Notes under the pieces: model-generated
Told to the model about the DNA's origin: nothing
Seen by the model: the letters and a program-made list of their open reading frames with translations, nothing else
Database searches by the model: none
From: a virus
DNA length: 37,149 nt
Virus record (IMG/VR): IMGVR_UViG_3300040807_002848
Coordinates: 1 to 37,149 of that record
Reading direction: 5' to 3' (one strand)
Position numbers and translations under genes: made by a program
Part shown: piece by piece, positions 14,336 through 23,168 of the stretch
Numbering within the stretch: the stretch's first letter is position 1
Layout of the letters: every line of letters starts with the position of its first letter

Positions 14336-16075
14336 ATGGCGAGCGAAATCAATGCCGAGCTCATGCTCGAAATCAAGGGCTTCTTGGAAGGAATCAAGAA
14401 GTCGCAAAACGCCGCGACGAAATTCTCGAAGAAAGGGAAGGACGGCGCGAGCGGTTGGGGCTCGGCTCTCAAGAAGGTCGCGGGCGGGCTCGTTGCCGTC
14501 GGCAAGGCGGCACTCAAAGCCGCCGCCGTAGTCGCTGGCATCGGCACCGCCGTCGCGGGTGCGATGGCGGCGGGGCTCAAGAACGCCCTCGATATGGGCG
14601 GGCGGTTTTCAGACCTCGCCGCGCAAATGGGAACGACGGCGGGACGGGCGCGCGTGCTCGCGGCGGCATTCGAGAACAACGGAATGCAAGCCGACGAGAC
14701 GGCGAAGACCGTCAACAAAATGCAAAAGAGCTTCAACGATGCGGCGAATGGCTTGAGCACCGCGAAGCGCGCCTTCGGTGAGCTCGGGCTCGACCCCGAG
14801 GCGCTCATGACGAGCGACCCCGTTGACGCCTTTCACACTATCATCGACGCACTCGGCGGAATCGAGAGCGAATCAAAGCGCACCGCCGTCGCGATGGATA
14901 TTTTCGGGCGCTCGGGCGGCAAGCTCAACGTGCTCTTGAAGGATAAAGACGCGATGAAAAATGCGCGCAACCTCATCGGCGGGCAAGCCGACCTTCTCGA
15001 CGAGCACGCCGAGAAATTCGACCGCGCGAGCGACGTGCTCAATCAAGTCAAAACGAAGGTGCAAGGCTTCTTTGTTGGCGTCGGCGCGAAGATCATCGAG
15101 CAAATCATGCCCGCAATTGAGGCACTCAACAAGCTCGACCTCACCGGCATCGGTGAGCGCTTCGGCGCCGCACTCTCGGGCGCCCTCGACATTGCAATCG
15201 CCATCTTCAAGACTTTTCGCTCGATGAGCCTCGCCGAAGTCGCGAAGCTCTTCGGCGTTGCTATTCGCCTGGGTATCTCGAAGGCAATCAATTTTTTCTG
15301 GTCGGGCTTTCAAGCCGTGATTTCCGCTGTCATTACTTATTTTGTTGAAGGCTTCAAGAATATCATTGCTTTCGTCGGCATTCTTGCAACCGCCGATTTC
15401 TGGAAAGGAATGCTCAACGCATTCGTCGGCATATCGAAGGTTTTCGTCGGGCTTCTCTTGCAAGGCGCGGGCAAGCTCGTCAACATGCTTCGCGACGCAA
15501 TGGGCCCGCTCGGCGACGAGCTTATCGGTGACTCTGGCGACGCGCTCAACGAAGTCGGCGAAGGGCTTGTCGATGAAAGTGAAGATGATTTTGCGAATGC
15601 GGGCAAAAATCTCGAACCCGCACTCGATAAGGTCGGCGAGAGAATGCGCGAGACGGGGCGAGCCGTCGCTCAAGGCTTTCAACGCGGGCTCGCGAATGCA
15701 ACCGACATCATCGACACAAGCGGCGACGAAGCCGTGATGGCGGACATCGCGGCGCAAGTCGCAAACACCGCCGCCGCCATCAAGAGCGACCGAGAAAAGA
15801 AGAAAGCCGAGACGGGCGCCGCCGAAGATGAGGAAGGTAGCGGCACGACTGACTCGGGCTTGCCGAAGCTCAACTCTCGACTCGCGGGCGCGATCAACAC
15901 TATTGCGGGAAGAAGCGCGAATGCCGTCATCGCCGCCGAGGCATCGAAGACGAGCGCCAACACCGAGCGCACGGCGAAAGCCGCCGAGGAAATCGCGAAG
16001 AATACCGCGAACAATGGCGGCAACCCTAGACCGAAGCCGACGCCCGTATCGAATATGGGTGGAAAATTCGGTTGA
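14336..16075 (+). CDS. Tail tape measure protein
   Basis: A 579-residue protein that sets tail length and is later ejected with DNA. Its length would predict a short siphovirus tail (below 100 nm using the usual 0.15 nm per residue). Hydrophobic segments lie near residues 40-80 (Ala/Gly/Val-rich) and about 310-380, interrupted by helical coiled-coil stretches. The C-terminal 130 residues are Ala/Lys/Glu-rich and low-complexity, perhaps interacting with chaperones. The ATG is 20 nt after TTGACA (14316-14321). Position after the frameshifted chaperones supports the call. Confidence 0.9.
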   Translation: MASEINAELMLEIKGFLEGIKKSQNAATKFSKKGKDGASGWGSALKKVAGGLVAVGKAALKAAAVVAGIGTAVAGAMAAGLKNALDMGGRFSDLAAQMGTTAGRARVLAAAFENNGMQADETAKTVNKMQKSFNDAANGLSTAKRAFGELGLDPEALMTSDPVDAFHTIIDALGGIESESKRTAVAMDIFGRSGGKLNVLLKDKDAMKNARNLIGGQADLLDEHAEKFDRASDVLNQVKTKVQGFFVGVGAKIIEQIMPAIEALNKLDLTGIGERFGAALSGALDIAIAIFKTFRSMSLAEVAKLFGVAIRLGISKAINFFWSGFQAVISAVITYFVEGFKNIIAFVGILATADFWKGMLNAFVGISKVFVGLLLQGAGKLVNMLRDAMGPLGDELIGDSGDALNEVGEGLVDESEDDFANAGKNLEPALDKVGERMRETGRAVAQGFQRGLANATDIIDTSGDEAVMADIAAQVANTAAAIKSDREKKKAETGAAEDEEGSGTTDSGLPKLNSRLAGAINTIAGRSANAVIAAEASKTSANTERTAKAAEEIAKNTANNGGNPRPKPTPVSNMGGKFG

Positions 16076-16095
16076 TTGACACCGTCGCTTTCGCG

Positions 16096-16788
16096 ATGGC
16101 GACGCAATCTTTCCGAATGGCGGGCACGAAAGGCTCGCGCGATGACACGGGGCTCTTGAGTATCACCGTGCCCTTTTACGTGCCCGATGAAGCCGAAGTG
16201 CTCACCGTAGGCATCGAGCCCCCTTTTGGGCTTGTCGAAGTCGGGCGTGAATGGTCGGACGTCGAAGGAATGAGCGGCTTTGAAGTTACGGTGAATTACG
16301 AGGGGCTCGAAGACGGAAAAGACGAGGGCGATGAAAGCATCGAATTCGACCCGAGCTTCGCCGAAGAGCCCATCGAGTCGCACCCCGCCTTCATCACCCT
16401 CAAGAACAAATACGGCGGCACCCTCGACGACAAGGGGCGCGTGCAATGGACCGAAACTTATAAGCCGAGCAACTCGGCACTTCAAGCAAACACCGGCACG
16501 AGCGAAAAGAAAAACCCGCTCTTCGGCATATCGACTTACCTCTCGCTCAAGAGCGTCTTTCGCCGCACTTACACTTTGCGCGACTTGCCGAATGACATTC
16601 TCGACGACCTGGGCGGAATCGAAGAGAGCTTGCCCGATGGCTTCCCGACGCCGAGCGGGCGCAACTGGCTTCGCTTACCGCCGAAACTAAGCAAGCGCGG
16701 CAACTCTTATCAAGTATCCGAAGAGCTCATCTTGAGCCCCCCAGGCGGCAAATGGCCCGAGGGCGTGCACGGGCTCATTGAATCCTAA
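16096..16788 (+). CDS. Distal tail protein, hypothetical
   Basis: A 230-residue protein immediately after the tape measure, where distal tail (Dit/gpM-like) proteins are found. It appears beta-rich with an acidic middle (EGLEDGKDEGDESIEFDP). I do not recognise its family. The ATG at 16096 is chosen over one at 16072 because TTGACA (16076-16081) lies exactly 20 nt before it; the earlier ATG overlaps the tape measure end. Confidence 0.72.
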   Translation: MATQSFRMAGTKGSRDDTGLLSITVPFYVPDEAEVLTVGIEPPFGLVEVGREWSDVEGMSGFEVTVNYEGLEDGKDEGDESIEFDPSFAEEPIESHPAFITLKNKYGGTLDDKGRVQWTETYKPSNSALQANTGTSEKKNPLFGISTYLSLKSVFRRTYTLRDLPNDILDDLGGIEESLPDGFPTPSGRNWLRLPPKLSKRGNSYQVSEELILSPPGGKWPEGVHGLIES

Positions 16789-16791
16789 GTA

Positions 16792-17430
16792 ATGGCAATT
16801 CCGCGTGAAATTCGCGCGCGGCGCGGCGACTGGATTCTTCCCCGATGGCTCGCGCTCTTGCGCTTCATCGACCGCACGAGTAAAATCGTGCGCGGCGCGG
16901 GCGTGCGTGTTCAATACTTGCCGAGCGGCGGCATTCACATTTTCGCCGACGACAATTTCAACCCTTGGACAAGCCCTTTTAAGGTGCGCGTCACCGGCAC
17001 CGAGGCAACCGTGCGCGAAGGCACCGTCAACGGCGTCGTGCCCGCAATCGGTGACATCAGGCTCGACGGCACCGACGCCGACGGCGCCTTCGTCGAAGAG
17101 CCGAAGCTCGAAGTCGAGCATCTCGGCGGCTCTCGCTCTTTCATCGCGCTCAAGCTCACTTTTACCGAAGAGCCCGTTGAATTCGATGCCGCCGACCCTC
17201 AAGCGGCGCAAATTGTGCACGTTGAAGAAGTGCACCCGCTCTTTACTCAAGGCGGCGCCGTCATCAATGACGACAACTCGACGCTCTACCCTCTCGCCTC
17301 GATTGCATGGAAGGATGACGGCACCGTGCGGCGCTCGTTTCAAATCGTTCACCATAACCTCAATCATCGCTTTGTGCGGGGCTCGGCTTCATTGGGCAAG
17401 CCGTCACGTCATCTTTTTTGGTCGGCATGA
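16792..17430 (+). CDS. Tail protein, hypothetical
   Basis: A 212-residue protein with a basic start (REIRARRGDWILPRWLALL) and a beta-rich remainder. It begins in the compact junction TAAGTAATG, which recurs at 27880. It ends by overlapping the next gene (ATGA). The operon position indicates a tail tip role; the family is not recognised. Confidence 0.68.
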   Translation: MAIPREIRARRGDWILPRWLALLRFIDRTSKIVRGAGVRVQYLPSGGIHIFADDNFNPWTSPFKVRVTGTEATVREGTVNGVVPAIGDIRLDGTDADGAFVEEPKLEVEHLGGSRSFIALKLTFTEEPVEFDAADPQAAQIVHVEEVHPLFTQGGAVINDDNSTLYPLASIAWKDDGTVRRSFQIVHHNLNHRFVRGSASLGKPSRHLFWSA

Positions 17431-18536
17431 TAGGGGAAAGCGTGACAATAAAGCGGCTCATTCAACGAGCCGAGAGGGCGCGCAAGGAAGTCTTCGAGCT
17501 CACCGCCGAGGCATGGAATCGAGCCGTCGAAACCTACGCCCGAAGCCGCCCTCTCATCGTGAAGGGCGACCGTCGCGGCGGGTGGCTTCACCCGTGGCAA
17601 TTCTCGGTGCGATGGAATACCGACCGCGAGCAATGGGAGGCGCGAATCAACCCCGGCTTTGTCAACGGGCTCGACGCGACGGTGCGGGTGCCGAGCGAGA
17701 TTGCACCCGAGGAAACTCTCGCGCGCCTGGGTGACATCGAAGACGGCGAGCGCGTCGATTCTCGCCTCACCGAAGAGCCCGACGTGCCGATTCCGATGAC
17801 GGCGTTGCGCTCAATCGGGCCCGACGGGCCCGCTCTCGGCACGACTGGCGAGGGCTTCGACTCTCGCGTCTCTTATGAGCCAGTGCCCGATTTCTTCGCC
17901 GCTCTCGGCGTCGGCGACCCGCCCGAGCAAACCTTCGACACGTTCAAGGGCATCAATACGAGCGCCGACTTCTTGAATCAAGAGAGCCTCAACGCTAGGC
18001 GACTTCTTCGAGCCGTTGACGTCGTGCTCAATCAAGACCGCCCCGCCGTCGCGGCGGAATGGCGCACCGGCACGGGCGCCGATGGAACGATTGCGCAATT
18101 CGACGTGACCTATGCGAACACGCCTAACCATCGCGACCGCGCTCACGTCGGTTTCACCGTGAAGCATGAGCCCCAGGGTGAGAGCGACGAGGGCGTGCTC
18201 GCCCGCCTTCTCGGCGCCGTCGATTCATCACCCTTCGACCGTTTGCACGTCGCAACTATCTACTTCATGAGCCCCCCAGGCGAGCCGGCGGGCGCCGAAG
18301 TCTCGAATGAATGGCAACCCTTCGTGAAGCATAGGCTTTTCTGGAATCTCAACCATGCTCTCAATCGGCTTCCCGTCACGGTGCCGAATGACAACCTTAC
18401 CTTCGACATTCCGCTCGCGGGCGGAATCGGCACCGCGCTTGCAAACACGATTCTCGCAACGAACAACGACGCCCGCGACGCCGCGAGTGAATTTCTCAAC
18501 GCGCGCTCTCTAAAGGGGCGTTTCTGGACTACATGA
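17427..18536 (+). CDS. Tail protein, hypothetical
   Basis: A 369-residue protein that starts by overlapping the upstream stop (ATGA). It begins with a charged helix, then has mixed alpha/beta regions. The last residues, ASEFLNARSLKGRFWTT, resemble a segment near the N-terminus of the glycosyltransferase at 25544 (ARDFLAARSLTGRVVEF). It is coupled to the next small gene, suggesting they act together. No catalytic motif is visible. It is probably part of the tail tip or baseplate. Confidence 0.68.
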   Translation: MIGESVTIKRLIQRAERARKEVFELTAEAWNRAVETYARSRPLIVKGDRRGGWLHPWQFSVRWNTDREQWEARINPGFVNGLDATVRVPSEIAPEETLARLGDIEDGERVDSRLTEEPDVPIPMTALRSIGPDGPALGTTGEGFDSRVSYEPVPDFFAALGVGDPPEQTFDTFKGINTSADFLNQESLNARRLLRAVDVVLNQDRPAVAAEWRTGTGADGTIAQFDVTYANTPNHRDRAHVGFTVKHEPQGESDEGVLARLLGAVDSSPFDRLHVATIYFMSPPGEPAGAEVSNEWQPFVKHRLFWNLNHALNRLPVTVPNDNLTFDIPLAGGIGTALANTILATNNDARDAASEFLNARSLKGRFWTT

Positions 18537-18760
18537 GCACCCTCGAAGACGTAGCAAATAACATCGCGAGCCGATACGGCAACGATGAGGCTTTGAGCAA
18601 GACGAAGCGCCGAGAGCGTGAGCGGCGCGAGCGCGCACTCGAAGAAGAAGAAAGCGTCGAGCTTGAGCCGTCCTTCCCCTTCACCGTCGTCGAATTCGAC
18701 CCCGCTTTCTTCAACGTGCCCGCGACCCCGCCCGAGCGCCTTCGCCCGAGCGAAGATTGA
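18533..18760 (+). CDS. Small charged tail-region protein
   Basis: A 75-residue protein, coupled by an ATGA overlap to the upstream tail gene. It has a strongly charged helix (residues about 22-43), then FTVVEFDPAFFNVPATPPER. The VVEFD segment also occurs in the glycosyltransferase N-terminus (GRVVEFDESQF), directly after that protein's match to the upstream gene's end. Function unknown. Its stop is immediately followed by family B operator sites. Confidence 0.68.
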   Translation: MSTLEDVANNIASRYGNDEALSKTKRRERERRERALEEEESVELEPSFPFTVVEFDPAFFNVPATPPERLRPSED

Positions 18761-18761
18761 G

Positions 18762-18779
18762 TGCGCACTTTTATGCGCT
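18762..18779. promoter_or_regulatory. Family B operator, distal helicase site
   Basis: TGCGCA-CTTTTA-TGCGCT, with 12-bp period. The first 17 bases match the site at 18792-18808 exactly, so the two are direct repeats 30 bp apart. Confidence 0.72.
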
Positions 18780-18785
18780 TTTTTC

Positions 18786-18821
18786 TTGAAGTGCGCACTT
18801 TTATGCGCATTATTGTGCGCA
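18786..18821 (+). promoter_or_regulatory. Helicase promoter with triple family B operator
   Basis: TTGAAG (18786-18791) and ATTATT (18809-18814) are 17 bp apart, and the ATG at 18821 is 6 nt after the -10. Three TGCGCA units at 18792, 18804 and 18816 have an exact 12-bp period. The last overlaps the start codon. A protein bound here would cover the whole promoter. Confidence 0.7.
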
Positions 18822-20353
18822 TGGCAAACTTCACTCCATCACCCTATCAAGCCGCAATCTTCGACAAGATCGAAAACACGCGGGAAAGCCTCATCATCGA
18901 AGCCGTCGCGGGAAGCGGCAAGACGACGACCATCGTGCAAGGCGTCGAGCTCATGCCGCCGAGTGCGAGCATTCTATTCCTAGCCTTCAACAAGGACATC
19001 GCAAACGAGCTCGGCGAGCGGTTGCCTTGGCGTTGCATCACGAAGACCTTTCACGCGATTTGCCTCGGCGCATGGCTTCGCTATTGCGGCGGCTCGAAAG
19101 ACCTCACGGAATTCATCGACGGCGACAAGATGCGCCGCATCGTGAAGAAGGGGCTCAAGCTCACCGACATCGAAATCGAGCTTTACATCGGCTTCGTGCT
19201 CAAGCTCGTCGGTTTTGCGAAGAATGCGGGCGTCGGCTTCCTCGTCGAAGACAAGCCCGCCGAATGGCTCAAGCTCGTCGATCACTTCGACCTTCAACTC
19301 GATTCCGAAGACGCGACCATCAAAAGGGGCGTCGAGATTGCCCGCGCCGCCCTTCACATGAGCATCAAATACGCCGACCGCGTGATTGATTACGACGATA
19401 TGCTCTTCATGCCGCTCTTGTGCAAGTGCAACTTCTTTCGCAATGACTTCGTGCTCGTCGATGAGTCGCAAGACACGAATGCCGTGCAACGCGCGCTCTT
19501 GAAGAGAATGCTCAAGAGCGACGGGCGCCTCATCGCCGTCGGCGATTCCGCGCAAGCAATCTATGGCTTTCGCGGCGCCGATTCCGATGCAATGGAAATC
19601 ATCGCCCGAGAATTCGGTTGCGTGAAAATGCCGCTCACCGTCTCTTACCGTTGCCCGAAAGCCGTCGTGAAAAAGGCGCAAGAAGTCGTGCCACACATCG
19701 AGGCTTTCGAGGGCGCCTCCGACGGCGAAGTCATCGAGCTCGCGGGCTATACCGAGCACGACTTCACCCCAGGCGATGCCGTGATTTGCCGCAACGTCGC
19801 GCCGCTCGTCTCGATGGCTTACGGGCTTCTTACCCGCAACGTCGGTTGTAAGGTGCTCGGGCGTGATATCGGCGAGGGGCTCGTCAAGCTCATCGAGAGG
19901 CTCAAGGCGAAGGGCATCGACCGCCTTCTTGAGAAGCTCGAAGAATGGCGAGCCCGCGAAGTCGAGAGGGCTCGCGCGAAAGAAAACGAAGCAAAAATTG
20001 AGAGCATCAACGACACCACCGAATGCGTGCGGGCTTTCGTCGGAATGCTCGACGAGAACAACCGCACCGTGCCCGCACTCGTGCGCAAGATTGAGTCGCT
20101 CTTCGGCGACGGCGAAGATGAAGACCTCATCACGCTTTGCTCGGCTCACAAGAGCAAGGGGCTCGAATGGCGCACCGTTTACCTTCTCGACGCCGACGAA
20201 CTCATGCCGAGCAAATGGGCCCGCAAGGCATGGCAACAAGAGCAAGAGCAGAATCTCATTTACGTCGCTTACACCCGCGCAAAGCGCTCGCTTCGATTCA
20301 TCAATTCGGGCGCTTGGGTGAAAGCCGACGCCCCCGAGAAGGTCGCGGCATGA
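18821..20353 (+). CDS. UvrD/Rep-like SF1 helicase
   Basis: A 510-residue ATP-dependent 3'-5' helicase of the UvrD/Rep superfamily, shorter than chromosomal UvrD (about 720). Motifs in order: Q-motif start (PSPYQAAIF), Walker A AGSGKTT (30-36), FLAFNKDIANEL (Ia), KTFHAICLGA, VLVDESQDTN (II), IAVGDSAQAIYGFRGAD (III), LTVSYRCP (IV), ITLCSAHKSKGLEW (V) and YVAYTRAKRSL (VI). All catalytic residues appear intact. The ATG at 18821 is chosen because it fits the promoter and the Q-motif; an upstream ATG at 18761 would translate the operator. It interrupts the tail operon but carries family B sites like the recombination genes, so it is probably expressed with replication. Two hairpins follow it. Confidence 0.93.
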   Translation: MANFTPSPYQAAIFDKIENTRESLIIEAVAGSGKTTTIVQGVELMPPSASILFLAFNKDIANELGERLPWRCITKTFHAICLGAWLRYCGGSKDLTEFIDGDKMRRIVKKGLKLTDIEIELYIGFVLKLVGFAKNAGVGFLVEDKPAEWLKLVDHFDLQLDSEDATIKRGVEIARAALHMSIKYADRVIDYDDMLFMPLLCKCNFFRNDFVLVDESQDTNAVQRALLKRMLKSDGRLIAVGDSAQAIYGFRGADSDAMEIIAREFGCVKMPLTVSYRCPKAVVKKAQEVVPHIEAFEGASDGEVIELAGYTEHDFTPGDAVICRNVAPLVSMAYGLLTRNVGCKVLGRDIGEGLVKLIERLKAKGIDRLLEKLEEWRAREVERARAKENEAKIESINDTTECVRAFVGMLDENNRTVPALVRKIESLFGDGEDEDLITLCSAHKSKGLEWRTVYLLDADELMPSKWARKAWQQEQEQNLIYVAYTRAKRSLRFINSGAWVKADAPEKVAA

Positions 20354-20378
20354 TGGAGTGAAGACCGCCGCCGCGACC
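20341..20378 (+). other. Inverted repeat across the helicase stop codon
   Basis: GGTCGCGG (20341-20348) and CCGCGACC (20371-20378) are perfect 8-bp arms with a 22-nt loop containing the stop codon (20351-20353). No T-run follows. Together with the next terminator it forms a tandem hairpin that could shield mRNA ends. Confidence 0.5.
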
Positions 20379-20385
20379 CCCTAAG

Positions 20386-20420
20386 AAGCCCGAGCCTCAC
20401 CGCTCGGGCTTCTTCTTTTT
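20386..20420 (+). terminator. Intrinsic terminator after the helicase
   Basis: AAGCCCGAG (20386-20394) pairs with CTCGGGCTT (20403-20411), loop CCTCACCG, then CTTCTTTTT. Stem and loop are identical to the terminator at 14281-14306. Its T-run merges into the TTGACA element. Confidence 0.85.
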
Positions 20421-20445
20421 GACACGACGAGCTTGTCGATCACCT

Positions 20446-23151
20446 ATGCAAGCGCTCGCTTATCTCGACCTCTCACGAAAGAAAGCAACCGAAACGCTCG
20501 GCGGCTCGGTTTTTAGATTTCCCTCGCTCACCTATGGGGAAGACGTGACGCTTGCGATTCGATTCGCCGAGCGACTCAACGGCGAGACGGTTGAGTCATC
20601 GAAGACCGTGCAAGAGCTTCGCGCGAGCATCGGGCGAATCGACGCTCGCCCCGAGCTCGGAAAATTTCAAATTCTCGTCGGCGATAATCCCGCCGCGCTC
20701 GGCACAAACCTCACCGCCGAGATTCCGCACAACGCGAAGGCGAGCACCATAGAGAGCGCCCTCAACGCTCTCACCGTCGTCGGCACAACTTACGGCGCCG
20801 CGAGCGTCGAGCTCAAGGGCGAGTCGTGGCTCGTGACCTTCGACGGCGAAGGAGCCGCCGTGCCGCTCGAAGCGGGCGGCAACTCACTTTTTCCGCTCTC
20901 TTTTCTCCGCGTGCGGGCGAGTGAGCTCAACGGCGAATTTGTGCACGACCTTCGCCTCATTCAAGCGCCCATCGCCTCGACCGATCAAAGCGCGCGAGTC
21001 GTGCCGCCCGCGCCGACCGTCACGACGCTCGAAGACGGCTCGACCGACGAAACGGGCACCGATTACCCCGAGACGCAAAAACTCTTCATTCCGCCGAGCT
21101 TTCGCGGCGTTTATCAGATTCGCCGAGGCTTTCGCAAAACCGGAATGCTTGACCGAAGCGATGACGAAGCCGTCGTCGCGAAAGAGCTCAACGACAATCT
21201 CACCGAGGAAGACGACGAGCTCTTCGAGTGCACGTTACCGAGCGACAACACTTTTCACATTTCCTTCAAAGGAGCTCTTGCGGGCATTAATCACGACCCG
21301 CTTGAGATTGAAGTCTTCGACGCGCCCGAAGGCGACCTCACCTTTACTCTTGACCTAAACACGCCCGAGCTTCACGCGCTCTTGCGAAAGAGCGAAAAGG
21401 TGACTTTGCCGATTGAAATTGAAGCCGACATAGAAGACGACAACGACGACTCAATCGTTTACACGCGCACCCTTCTTCGCGACACCGTCACCATCGAGCG
21501 CGAGCTTCACTTTGAAGAGCTCTCGACGGTTGCCTCGATTGATTGGCAACGCCCGCCCTTGCCGAAGTCTTACGTGCCCTTTACCGCCGACCAGGTGAGC
21601 AACGGGCAAATTCACTATGCAACCGCCGACTTCGGTGACGGCTCGGCGGGCCCGTATGTCATCGACCACAATCTCGACACTCCCCGCATCGACGTCACCA
21701 TTTACCCGAATTCTTCGAGCGGCGAACCGTTGAAGCTCGGCACTCTCGCCGAAGTTGCGGCGGGCGACGCCGACTTCGGCTTCTCGCGTGTCACCGACAA
21801 CTCTCTCGAAGTCACCTTCGCGAGCGGGAAAGAGCCCGCTTACAACGATTACCTCATCACCGTTCTCGGGCTTGAGCAAACGAGCTTCTTCGATACTCAC
21901 ACGCACACGATCGAGCAAATCGTCGGGCTTCGCGCGATTCTCGACGACCTGGGAAACCGAGTGAGCGACCTCGAAAACCGAAGCGGCACCGGCAAGCTAA
22001 AAGGCGAAGACGAGGCGAGCGGGCAAGCCGCGCATTGGCAACTTCCTTCGCTCTTTGAAGTCTTTCCGAGTCGCAAGTCTCTCGAAGTCGAGCCCGCTCG
22101 ACTTGTCGAACTCAATCCTTCCGAGCTCGGGCGCGCTCGCGGGCTTCTCGCCGCCGTGCACGACGCGACGACCGAAGACTTGCCCTCGACGATTCCGACG
22201 CCCGCCGACGATTACATCGGGCGCGTCTTTGAGAATAACACGGGCGGCACCGTGCTTCTTCCAGGCGGCAAGGGCATTCGCTCGTCGAATCTCAAGGCGG
22301 GCGAATTCGCCGCGTGCGACGGGCGCCTTTGGTATCCCGTCACGCGCTACGGCGAGCACGCGAGCGGCGTGACCTTTGCGACCGATTACGCGAGCGACGC
22401 GAATGAGCTCGCCGCCGACAACAACGAATTTCCCGACGGCACCATCGTCAACGCCTCGACGACTGACACGTTGCCCGCGCCGCTCGATGACTCGACCGAT
22501 TACGAGATTCTCAACCGCACCGACGACACCGTCGAGCTCACGACCATCGGCGGCGAAACCCCTATCACTCTCACCGATGACGGCGTGGGCACTCACACGC
22601 TCACGAAGAAAGCCGAAACGAGCTATTACCCGACCGCCTTCGAGCGCGAGCTCTTCCGCATCGCCGTCAACGAGCGGCAACTTCGCCTCAAGAAGCGCTT
22701 CGAGCTTCGCTTCGCGCTTGAGCTCGCCGTGCTCAAGAGCAACACGTCGGCGCTTTGGAGCGTCGCGATTGAAGTCGGCGAGAAGACAAAGGCGAGCACC
22801 CCGTTGCGCACGGGGCGAAACCTCGACTCGATTATTTGGAGGGGCACGCCGCTTCTTGAGCAAGAGATTCTCGTCTCGCCGCTTTCGACTGTGCACCGCC
22901 TGGGCATGAAGATCGAGCGCACCCTCGAAGACGCCGTCGATACGCTCACGGCGACGAGCCTCGTTTACGGCGCGACCGAAGGCGCCGTCGCGCCGAAGAG
23001 CGCGAACTTCGCGCTTCGCGCCCGCCTCATTCGCTTCGATACCGAAGACGGTGAGAGCGACCCCGAGGGCTTCGTTGCGCTTCGAGGCTTCACGATTGAC
23101 ACTCCGAGCGGGGAAACGCCCGCGACCGAGGGCACCGCCCTCATCAACTGA
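20446..23151 (+). CDS. Large tail fibre/baseplate-type protein
   Basis: A 901-residue structural protein. The N-terminal part resembles BppU-like domains (YGEDVTLAIRFAERLNGETV near residue 33). A repeated domain follows, seen at about 75-165 (KFQILVGDNPAALG... ESWLVTFDG) and again at about 215-305 (VYQIRRGFRKTG... FHISFKG). The stretch FFDTHTHTIEQIVGLRAI near 485 is a common fibre linker. The C-terminal half is beta-rich and could bind receptors. TTGACA (20419-20424) is 27 nt upstream. An ATC sits at the usual 20-nt position, as if the start had moved downstream. It begins a new transcription unit after the terminator. Confidence 0.8.
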   Translation: MQALAYLDLSRKKATETLGGSVFRFPSLTYGEDVTLAIRFAERLNGETVESSKTVQELRASIGRIDARPELGKFQILVGDNPAALGTNLTAEIPHNAKASTIESALNALTVVGTTYGAASVELKGESWLVTFDGEGAAVPLEAGGNSLFPLSFLRVRASELNGEFVHDLRLIQAPIASTDQSARVVPPAPTVTTLEDGSTDETGTDYPETQKLFIPPSFRGVYQIRRGFRKTGMLDRSDDEAVVAKELNDNLTEEDDELFECTLPSDNTFHISFKGALAGINHDPLEIEVFDAPEGDLTFTLDLNTPELHALLRKSEKVTLPIEIEADIEDDNDDSIVYTRTLLRDTVTIERELHFEELSTVASIDWQRPPLPKSYVPFTADQVSNGQIHYATADFGDGSAGPYVIDHNLDTPRIDVTIYPNSSSGEPLKLGTLAEVAAGDADFGFSRVTDNSLEVTFASGKEPAYNDYLITVLGLEQTSFFDTHTHTIEQIVGLRAILDDLGNRVSDLENRSGTGKLKGEDEASGQAAHWQLPSLFEVFPSRKSLEVEPARLVELNPSELGRARGLLAAVHDATTEDLPSTIPTPADDYIGRVFENNTGGTVLLPGGKGIRSSNLKAGEFAACDGRLWYPVTRYGEHASGVTFATDYASDANELAADNNEFPDGTIVNASTTDTLPAPLDDSTDYEILNRTDDTVELTTIGGETPITLTDDGVGTHTLTKKAETSYYPTAFERELFRIAVNERQLRLKKRFELRFALELAVLKSNTSALWSVAIEVGEKTKASTPLRTGRNLDSIIWRGTPLLEQEILVSPLSTVHRLGMKIERTLEDAVDTLTATSLVYGATEGAVAPKSANFALRARLIRFDTEDGESDPEGFVALRGFTIDTPSGETPATEGTALIN

Positions 23152-23168
23152 CAACCGACTCTTTCACT

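Noticed and set aside
14873-15757. Reverse open frame opposite the tape measure gene
   Set aside because: A codon-bias shadow without a promoter or motif.
18980-20245. Long reverse-strand open frame (421 codons) opposite the helicase
   Set aside because: It is the mirror of a gene with all helicase motifs. GC-rich codon bias leaves reverse frames open throughout this genome, and no start signals are seen.
21997-23154. Long reverse open frame opposite the large fibre gene
   Set aside because: Arg/Ala/Gly-rich low-complexity translation, no recognisable motif, and fully covered by a better forward gene.
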